Shown: piece after piece, positions 50,333 to 57,788 of the stretch
Layout of the letters: every line of letters starts with the position of its first letter
Numbering within the stretch: position 1 is the first letter of the stretch
NCBI GenBank assembly: GCA_964019335.1
Contig: OZ025748.1
Location: 124,001-188,000, forward strand
DNA from: Diplonema japonicum
Lineage: Eukaryota; Euglenozoa; Diplonemea; Diplonemida; Diplonemidae
Reading direction: 5' to 3'
Length of the DNA: 64,000 bases
Translations under genes and position numbers: made by a program
Notes under the pieces: model-generated
The model's input: the letters and a program-made list of their open reading frames with translations, nothing else
Told to the model about the DNA's origin: nothing
Databases searched by the model: none

Positions 50333-52696
50333 ATGATTGCCACACGGGCACCGATGTTAGCCTTGGTGCTAGCAGTCTCCGCACAAGCGATGGAGTGGGC
50401 GTCCATCGACTGCCCTTCTGGGAGCAACGGAAACTGCAACTACAAGAACACCGGGAGCGCCGACGAGGCTGTGAGCTTGTTCTTTCAGGTTGAGCTCGCC
50501 TCGGGTGAGACGGAGGGCTCGTTCACCTGCAGCGACGGGCAGATGACTTACTGCAGCAGGAAGTGGGTGGCAGCTGACAGCTACAGCGCCGGGGACTGCT
50601 ACTTCATCCTCCCCGCTGGGAGCGAGTTTCAGTGCCAGTCACAGGGGACCTTCCACTTCATCGGCGCCCACACAGCCCCTCTGGCCGGCTCGATCCTCTC
50701 GACCGAGGGGAAGCCTGTCCCTTGCTCGGGCGGCTCATGCACCTTCACCAACACCGAGTCCACGGACATGTGGGTGGCGCAGTCCTTCGAGGCCTCTGGG
50801 AGCTCGCACAACACATACGACTGCACACACAAGAACGCCGGTGCGACAATGACGCTTTGCAGCTATGCTGTGAACGGGACGGGCGGCTACTCCTGCGGGT
50901 ACATCCTCCCCGCCAAGGCGTCGATGACGTGCCGTGCCCAGGGCAGCATCAACATGCGCACCTCAGCCGCCCTGTCCTTCAAGCAGCCTTACCTCTCGTC
51001 CAACGCGGCTGTGGAGACCCAGTGGGACTGCCCTCTGGTGTCCTACCCGAAGCCCAACATGTGCGACTGTGCCTACACCAACAACCACAACGACCGGGAC
51101 CTCGTCGTGATGGTGACCTCGTCCAGCACCAACGGCGACTACAACTCCTTCCACTGCGGGATCGGCGGGGCAAACGTCTGCGCGTGGGGCTCGAACAGGA
51201 ACGACTTCGGGAACAGGGGCGGCTGCTTCTTCATGCTCCCCCCCAACACAGAGTTCACCTGCGAGATGCAGTTCGGCGCCGCCTCCTTCTCCATCAGCAC
51301 AGCCCTCGCCGCCAACAGGACCATCTTCGGGACCTCAGAGCAGCAACTTCCGGACTGGAAGAAGAGGCCCGCTCCCTTGGAGGAGCCTGTTGACCGCACC
51401 CACACCCTGAGCAGGCACCAGGAGATGTTCCAGAGGTGGAAGGCCCACAACAACAAGCGGTATGCGAGCCCTGCGGAGGAGGCACAGAGGTTCCAGAACT
51501 TCAGGAAGCACCTGAGCGCCTTCCTCAGAACGAAGACGAGCGACAACGCCATGCCTAACAGTCTGGCGGATTGGTCGAAGGCAGAGTACGAGCGCCACTA
51601 CAGGGACTGCGCGAGGAAAACGCCCGAGGGGGTGGTGCCGCCTCTCCCGAAGGAGCTCACCATCACCGATGAGGACGTCAGGAACCTCCCCGAGTCCATC
51701 GACTGGAGGACGAAGGGTGTCGTGACCCCTGTGAAGAACCAGGCCCAGTGTGGGTCGTGCTGGTCGTTCAGCACCACCGGTGTGATCGAGGGGGCGTGGG
51801 CGATGGCGGGGAACCCCCTGCAGAGCCTCTCTGAGCAGGAGCTGGTGAGCTGCGAGCAGAACTGCGACGGGTGCGACGGCGGGTGGCCGTACCTTGCCAT
51901 CGAGTACGTGAAGCAGAACGGAGACGCCACGGAGGAGAGCTACCCGTACGTGTCCGGAGGCGGGAATGTCCCCCAGTGCACCTCAGGGCACACCATGGCA
52001 GACGTCAAGGTGACAGGGTACTACGGTGTGAACAACAGCGAGGCAGCCATGGCGGCCGCCCTTGTGAAGTACGGCCCTGTGTCTATCACAGTGGACGCGA
52101 TGACGCAGCTGTGGTGGCCGTACACAGGGGGTATCATGACGGGGTGCTGCAACCACGAACCCGACCACGCAGTGCTGCTGGTGGGGTACGGTGTGGACCA
52201 GGGGACCAAGTACTGGCTTATCAAGAACTCTTGGGGAACGGACTGGGGTGAGGACGGGTACCTCAGGCTCGAGAGGGGCAGCAACCAGTGCGGGATCACC
52301 TCGGCCCCCACGCTGGCCTTCGTGCAGGGCGGGGCTCCTATGCCGCAGCCGACGTGCCCTCCTGAAACCGTTGTCACCAACAACACCGACGGGACCCGAA
52401 CCTGCGAGTGGAGGAACAACACCAACGGGGTCATCATCCCTCCCGCGCAGTCCCTGAACGCTGACTGCAGCTACTGGCCCAAGGAGAACTCCTTCAGCTA
52501 CATCTGGGACGGGTCGGTGTCTCCTCCTGCAAGCTACCCCTGCCCACCCTCGGCGCAGCACCAAGAGCAGGGGGCAGCTGAGAACTTCTGCATCTTCAAC
52601 AACGGTGCCAAGGGCCTCCACATCCCGACCTCCGCCACCGTTGACTGCTCGAACCTTCTTTCCCAAGGGAGGCTTTCTTACACCTACAAGCCATGA
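50333..52696 (+). CDS. Secreted papain-family cysteine protease with extra cysteine-rich modules
   Basis: 787 residues. A signal peptide (residues 1-19) is followed by three cysteine-rich modules of about 80-100 residues (roughly 20-110, 115-205, 210-315), each ending in an aromatic/Leu-Pro and F/M-x-C motif (CYFILPAGSEFQC, CGYILPAKASMTC, CFFMLPPNTEFTC). Next come an I29-like propeptide (about 360-430) and a peptidase C1 domain: AQCGSCWSFS (catalytic Cys near 475), DHAVLLVGYG (His) and KNSWGTDWGEDGYL (Asn). A C-terminal cysteine-containing domain follows (about 675-787). Likely lysosomal or secreted. Third codon positions are strongly G/C. I use the ATG at 50333, as the frame upstream is homopolymer. 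Confidence 0.9.
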   Translation: MIATRAPMLALVLAVSAQAMEWASIDCPSGSNGNCNYKNTGSADEAVSLFFQVELASGETEGSFTCSDGQMTYCSRKWVAADSYSAGDCYFILPAGSEFQCQSQGTFHFIGAHTAPLAGSILSTEGKPVPCSGGSCTFTNTESTDMWVAQSFEASGSSHNTYDCTHKNAGATMTLCSYAVNGTGGYSCGYILPAKASMTCRAQGSINMRTSAALSFKQPYLSSNAAVETQWDCPLVSYPKPNMCDCAYTNNHNDRDLVVMVTSSSTNGDYNSFHCGIGGANVCAWGSNRNDFGNRGGCFFMLPPNTEFTCEMQFGAASFSISTALAANRTIFGTSEQQLPDWKKRPAPLEEPVDRTHTLSRHQEMFQRWKAHNNKRYASPAEEAQRFQNFRKHLSAFLRTKTSDNAMPNSLADWSKAEYERHYRDCARKTPEGVVPPLPKELTITDEDVRNLPESIDWRTKGVVTPVKNQAQCGSCWSFSTTGVIEGAWAMAGNPLQSLSEQELVSCEQNCDGCDGGWPYLAIEYVKQNGDATEESYPYVSGGGNVPQCTSGHTMADVKVTGYYGVNNSEAAMAAALVKYGPVSITVDAMTQLWWPYTGGIMTGCCNHEPDHAVLLVGYGVDQGTKYWLIKNSWGTDWGEDGYLRLERGSNQCGITSAPTLAFVQGGAPMPQPTCPPETVVTNNTDGTRTCEWRNNTNGVIIPPAQSLNADCSYWPKENSFSYIWDGSVSPPASYPCPPSAQHQEQGAAENFCIFNNGAKGLHIPTSATVDCSNLLSQGRLSYTYKP

Positions 52697-53311
52697 TGAA
52701 AAAAAAAAGAAGTAAGAGGGAGGGGAAAATGTGAAGCCCCTACCAGTGCGTTATTCTCGTCTATTTGTTCTTTCCTTTAAAAAAAAAATCGTAATGTGTT
52801 TGCTTTTCCTATGATTGGGGAGGTTGGATTGGGGAGGGGTTCAAAAATGGAAAAAAAAAGAAGGAGAAGAAACCAACAACGAAACGAGGAGTCCGTGTAA
52901 ACTTCCTTGTTTTCCCTTCAATTCTTTCTTTTTTTTTTTTCAAACAAGAAACTTTTTCTTGACAAGGAGCCTCCTTCCCCACACCCCCTGTCAGTGAGAC
53001 CGCCCTCCACGCCTTGTTTTTTTTTTTTTTCTTGACCTTCCTTTCGCTTTTTTTTTTTTTTTTTTGATAGGGCGGCCCTCTAGCGGGGGGCCTGTCCTGT
53101 ACTTTGAGTTTTTTTTTTTGCCTCCCTCTTTTTTTTACACCAGTTCATCAGCGAACCCAAGGTTTCTGATGTGTTGTGCTTTTCCACACCCCCTTCTATA
53201 TATTTTTTCTCTCTCTTTTTTACGTATGTGACCTAAAACTCTAAGGACAAAGAGAAGGTGGGGGGGGGGGGGGGGAGGATAGAAAGAGAGAGAGAGAGGG
53301 GAAAAAGGAAA
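52697..53311. other. Intergenic homopolymer region
   Basis: Mostly T-rich with short unique DNA (52730-52760, 53075-53195), ending in a G run (53256-53275) and a GA-rich leader. No gene seen. Confidence 0.7.
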
Positions 53312-53908
53312 ATGCCTGAAAACCTTAACCTCATAAACCAAGGCATTCTTGATGCGGACGAACTGGACGAGGTGTACGCCAAACTGTTGAGGAACCCCGG
53401 GTGGAAGGCTTACAAGACACAAAACTCTGTGAGGAAGGTAGATGCGTGGGTCATGAGGGACCCGATGCCGGCTAGACTAATTTTTCTGAAAAGCTTGATG
53501 AAGCTACTATGCGACCTGGCAAAGGGGAGGCTGGAGAAGAGTGAAGGGAAGCTCATCCCTATGCAGCTGTTCATATGCCTCTATGAGGACGGTTCGGACA
53601 GCTGTCCAGTGCACCGACACGACTGCAAACAAATCACTCTGTCACTCGGCAGCCCTCGAAGAATGGTGATAGATGGCCGGTCCCAGATTCTTGCTCACGG
53701 TGATGCTACGTTCCTGGCAAAGGAGCAGCACTCGATCCCCAAAGAACCCGTTGCTTCTCCGCGCTCTACCTCCTCTTCATCTCGTATAAGCCTGAACTTC
53801 TTTTACACAACAACGTCCAACCCGTCCGCTTCTGTCACCCCGAGACTAAAACGGAGTGCCCCCGAGGAACCAACCTCTCAAACCGTCCTACGCAGGCGAC
53901 GAGAGTAG
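53312..53908 (+). CDS. AlkB-like Fe(II)/2-oxoglutarate dioxygenase
   Basis: 198 residues. The double-stranded beta-helix core is short: CPVHRHDCKQITLSLGSPRR (HxD iron ligands near residues 95-97, then the SLG strand), ILAHGDATFLAKEQHSIPK (second iron His in HSIP near 145), and SRISLNFFY (Arg expected to bind 2-oxoglutarate). These are AlkB-family features. The N-terminal 90 residues are helical and unlike bacterial AlkB. The C-terminus is Ser/Pro-rich and ends in RRRRE. Substrate (DNA, RNA or protein) cannot be told. Confidence 0.7.
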   Translation: MPENLNLINQGILDADELDEVYAKLLRNPGWKAYKTQNSVRKVDAWVMRDPMPARLIFLKSLMKLLCDLAKGRLEKSEGKLIPMQLFICLYEDGSDSCPVHRHDCKQITLSLGSPRRMVIDGRSQILAHGDATFLAKEQHSIPKEPVASPRSTSSSSRISLNFFYTTTSNPSASVTPRLKRSAPEEPTSQTVLRRRRE

Positions 53909-54213
53909 GAAAAAAAAAAAAAAAAAAAAAAAAAAACGGAAAGGGAGGGGTGTGTGTGTGTGTGTGTGGCTTTTTTTTTTCTCCCAGATCAGGGAAAACC
54001 CCCATTAGCCCATTTTTCCCCCCCCCCCCTTTTTTTCTGTTTCAGAAAAAAAAAGGGGGGGGAAAAATCTTATCTTATTTAATTGGGGAGGGGGTGACCT
54101 TTCTCCCCCTCTCCTTCCATTTTCCCTTTTTTTTTATACTTTTTATATTATATATATTCGTGACACCCTCGGATCCCCCAATGTATCAATAAAAAAAAAT
54201 ATATATATATATA

Positions 54214-55845
54214 CTGTAAAACGAATAATGTCGGACGGAAAAATTCTCGGACAGAAAAACTCCCGGACACCAAAAAAACCCGGACATTTTTCCGTCCGGG
54301 AGTTTTTCTGGGAAGAAGTTTTTTTACTTAAGGGGGGTAGCAGCTCCCACCACGTTTGCCTGGAAGGGCTTTATTCCTTGTGCAGAGCCAAAATGTCACC
54401 CTGCGTGGCAGTTTGAATTTTTCTTCCCCTTTCAATGCACCAACAAACAGCACCCACGGGATCTTTAACTTCTCATAAACCCGTACTTCTTTCGTCAGAT
54501 TGACCAGTTCGACTACCCAAGGCACGTTGAGCAGCTGGCTTGTGAGGGGCCCAACTTTGGTGCTGACACCCCCAGCCAGCTCACCCCCGAGAGGTGGAGG
54601 AGATAAACTCCTTACACCGGGCCAGTACAAACCCCCGAAAGCAGCTTGGCGGCCTCTGCCTCGGTCAGAAGACGGCAGCAACAGGTTCAACAGAGCCCCC
54701 GGTTTCTTCCAGACGGAAATGCTGGACGTTGCTATTCCACCCTACCACACCCTGGCCGCCGCGACGCCGTGATAGCAGCGTATCGCCCAATACGGGATTT
54801 AGCATCCTTCGGGGGCTGAAAGATTTTTGCTTGAGTCGATAGGTAAACGGGCTTGGTGAGCCTATCCCAGCACAACAAATATGCACCTATGCAGAAGGGC
54901 TGCTGTGCGCCAATCCAGCCCGAAAGACAGACCTGGTAGACTTTGGTGGGGCACTGCCCTTTTCCACTGGCTAGGCTGACAAAACTTTGCAGCAAGAAAG
55001 ACAAAAGCCGCAAGCCACCTCCGGAAAGCCCGGAAACGAGAAGGACAACGAAGAAGGCACGCTGTTTCACCATGGAATTCAGGTCCATAATCGACACCCA
55101 TAAAGTAAGGCCGGAATTGGTCTGGAATACGGGGTTAAAAACCAAAACAAAAAGGGGGGCTAAGGTCGTAAAAGTCCGTGGCTTTGGACAAAACGGGCTA
55201 TAACCGAACAGCTGGCTGTTTCCTTGGCTGGATGGTTAAATACAAAGGCAAAGCGGAAACGCAACCGGCAGGGATTATCCGGTGATGCCCCGGTCAAGCA
55301 CCCGCCCACCGAATGGAGCCTAACGGCATCGCCCAATCATTGGGCTAATTATGATACTCGGTATCTGGGTTACGGAGCTGTTTCTTCCTTTTTGCTGGTT
55401 TTGCCGAACGGGCCGATTCTGCTGCTTGTCGGCGACCACAACTCTCACACGACCTATGCCTATGGGTTCGTAGAGTGGTTCGCAGGCGCAAACGTGCACA
55501 TTGCTTTTGTCCCCCTGGGCTCACCTACATGGTTCAACCGATGGATATTGGGTTGAACGCAGCTGTAAAGCATCTATTAAGAAAGGTAGTAGGCCACACG
55601 AAGGCTCGACAAGCTGATTGCCTCAGGGCAGCAAGGGAGGACAAAGATGCAGAAAGGGAACCCTGGGGGTTTCTTCGCGCGGTTGCCGTTTGCAGCCCAG
55701 GCCAGTATGTAGGTGGTAGTGGACCAGGCCCCCTGACGGCCTTACCTAAAAAAAATTCCCGGACGGAAAAACTCCCGGACGGAAAAATTCCCGGACGCCA
55801 AAAAAACTCGGACATTTTTCCGTTCGGGAGTTTTTCGTTTTACAG
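54214..55845 (+). mobile_element. Decayed pogo/mariner-like DNA transposon
   Basis: Ends read CTGTAAAACGAA inward, flanked by TA on both sides (54212-54213, 55846-55847), the Tc1/mariner target. Just inside each end are arrays of a GGACGGAAAAA-type subrepeat in both orientations (CTCCCGGAC, CCGTCCGGGAG), giving compound inverted repeats of about 100 bp. Length is 1632 bp. The interior holds a broken DDE transposase. The right end lies 25 bp before the next start codon. Confidence 0.8.
55070..55660 (+). pseudogene. pogo-like DDE transposase remnant
   Basis: Pieces in three frames. The first (to 55203) has VRPELVWN followed by TGLKTKTKRGAKVVKVRG, matching the pogo-type ELxxNxDETG-F block with the catalytic DE deleted. 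The second (from 55224) has ILLLVGDHNSHTTYAY, the second catalytic Asp context. The third (near 55520) has MVQPMDIGLNAAVKHLLRK, matching the LQPLDxG block. At least two frameshifts and the missing first acid make it inactive. Confidence 0.65.
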
Positions 55846-55870
55846 TATATATATAGAAGCAACAACCAAC

Positions 55871-56089
55871 ATGAGTTCTGACTCAAGCGACACGGAAGTA
55901 GTTGGTCCTATATCACCCTCGTCCGTTCACCGCGGTCCGAGTGTTCAAGAGCTTGTGGCAGCAGCTTTGCTAGCAAGCTGCAACAAGTGGGGTGTGAAGG
56001 CGAAAGAGCCACACTGTGAAAAACTTCTGTGCACCGCAATGGAGGAGTACGTCGCAGGCATTGTCAAAGAAACACCTCCTTCATCATAG
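55871..56089 (+). CDS. Small acidic/Ser-rich protein, unknown
   Basis: 72 residues: a Ser/Asp N-terminus, then two short helices (VQELVAAALLASCNKWGVKA and CEKLLCTAMEEYVAGIVKE). The helix-loop-helix pattern could be part of a histone fold, but no family is recognisable. It begins 25 bp after the transposon end, with no other candidate acceptor than TTTTACAG at the transposon edge or TATAG at 55851-55855. A spliced extension cannot be excluded. Confidence 0.5.
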   Translation: MSSDSSDTEVVGPISPSSVHRGPSVQELVAAALLASCNKWGVKAKEPHCEKLLCTAMEEYVAGIVKETPPSS

Positions 56090-56126
56090 GAACAAAAAAA
56101 AAAAAAAAAAAGAAAAAAAAAACTTC

Positions 56127-56237
56127 ATGCGGCAAGCCGGTAGTAAAACGGCGCCTTGGAGAGCAGCTTTGAACACAGCGATCTCCAAAAGACGAGACGA
56201 CACCGCGGAACAGATTAAAAACGTATGTTACGCATAA
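56127..56237 (+). CDS. Short open frame of uncertain status
   Basis: 36 codons (MRQAGSKTAPWRAALNTA...) after an A-rich leader, in the position where other genes in this window start. A GTATG donor-like site lies at 56223, but no acceptor downstream joins it in frame with the PPR gene that starts 2 bases further on. It could be an upstream ORF, a first exon I cannot connect, or chance. Confidence 0.3.
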   Translation: MRQAGSKTAPWRAALNTAISKRRDDTAEQIKNVCYA

Positions 56238-57618
56238 CTCTGCCGAGGTTGGCAACTTTGTACAGAAGAGGAGCGGACTCAATGTCTAAGAGCGAACAAT
56301 GGAAACAAAATGGCACCATCCACAGCGTACTATGCATGGGCGACAGCGCCGTGTCCAATTTCATCTCCAACAAGTACGAAAAATTCTCCTTGCAACGCTC
56401 GAAGGAGAGCTCAGAGCTCGCCTTGTTCAGAGGCTGGCTGAAGTACGACCTGACGGTTATCCAAAACGGCAGAACAAAAAACATCGGCCCGTCAACGTTA
56501 CACCGCTTCCTCACGTTATTCAACAAGTTCGGCGCTCCCAAGGAATCCATAGAATTATACGAATCTCAAACAACCCCACCTTTATACTGCGCACCATATC
56601 TAAAAGCTTTGATTAAATTAAATCAAGTGGACCGCGCAATCATCACCGTGTCCGGCTGGGACGCACATCACCAACGCCACGGACGTTACAAGAAGAACTC
56701 TCGTGTGGACATCAAAAACATCATCCTCGAAGGCCTCGCTAAAACGGACAAGAAACGCTGCCGGGCGGCCTTCAACCAAATGAAAACAGAGAAACTGATC
56801 AACAAGGGCAGCATTCTTCAATACGTCAAATGCTGCACACCGTCCGAAGCCGTGCATCTCGCCAACGATCTCAAAAAAATCGACGTCGAGCTGTTCAGCG
56901 TCATCATACACTCGTGCACCAGAACGGGCGGGGTGGTGGAAGCAAGAAGCATCTGGAGAAAACTTCTCCCTAAAGTTGATGGACCGCTGAAAACCAGCAC
57001 TTACAACGCCATGCTATCCGTGGCCCGTGCAGCATCTGACTATACATTTCTCATGTCTTGGCATGAAAAAATGAAGAGTGAGGCGATTCCACCCGATCCT
57101 CACACATATGCCATCTCTATCATGTGCCTTTCTGAGTGCTCTTCCTCACCCCAAGACGAGCCTGCAGTCCTCGCTATCGCTCTCTTCGACCACTCGGTGC
57201 TGTCCGGCTTCGTCTCGAACCCCAAGATCGTCGGTGCCTTAGCTTCACTCCACGCAAAGCACAACGACGTTCGAAGAATGACGGCTCTTGAGAAGCACAT
57301 CAAAACCCACAACGTTCCGTTGACTTCGGTGCTTTCAGGGTACATCTCCTCTGTGAAGGCTGCGTGACGGGAGAAAAAGACTGTCCTGCTGGAAGTCTTT
57401 GGAATTTTCTTTTTTTTTTTTTTTTTTTTTTTGAAGTTTCCCAAAAAAAGAAAAAAAAAATATTTATACAGGGTAACCACACCCGTTGGGTGCAGAATTT
57501 ACCTTTCGAAAGTGTGACGCACAGGGAACTGTTGGACATGGAAAGGGAGCGGCACAAAAAGGCCCACGAGCGCTACAAGAAGGTGTACAATGAGAAATAC
57601 GACCGGCCACGGAAATGA
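56225..57618 (+). CDS. Pentatricopeptide-repeat (PPR) protein, probably mitochondrial; possible 3' intron
   Basis: From the ATG at 56225 the frame runs to TGA at 57367 (380 residues). The N-terminus (MLRITLPRLATLYRRGADS) is Arg-rich and amphipathic, like a mitochondrial presequence. Helical pairs with PPR spacing include STYNAMLSVARAASDY, then MSWHEKMKSEAIPPDPHTYA. PPR proteins bind organellar RNA. Downstream, a 48-codon open exon (57472-57618, starts GNHTRWVQNLPFE) follows a T/A run and an ACAG acceptor; joining it to a GTGAAG donor at 57353 keeps frame and gives 424 residues. The donor is less standard than others here, so the last exon is tentative. A G run follows the final stop. Confidence 0.65.
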
Positions 57619-57788
57619 TGGGGGGGGGGGGGGGGGAGGGGTTTAGTTATTATTATCCCCCACCCACTTCTTTTTTTTTTACCATAATTTTAAAACACAA
57701 TTTCTCACCACAGTGCGGAGGGGGGCACTGGGAGGAGAGAGAGAAAAACAAAAAAAAAACAAAAACAAAAACAAAAACAAAAAAAAAT

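Noticed and set aside
51983-52666. 227-codon minus-strand open frame in the protease gene
   Set aside because: Shadow frame produced by strong G/C third-position bias of the sense gene.
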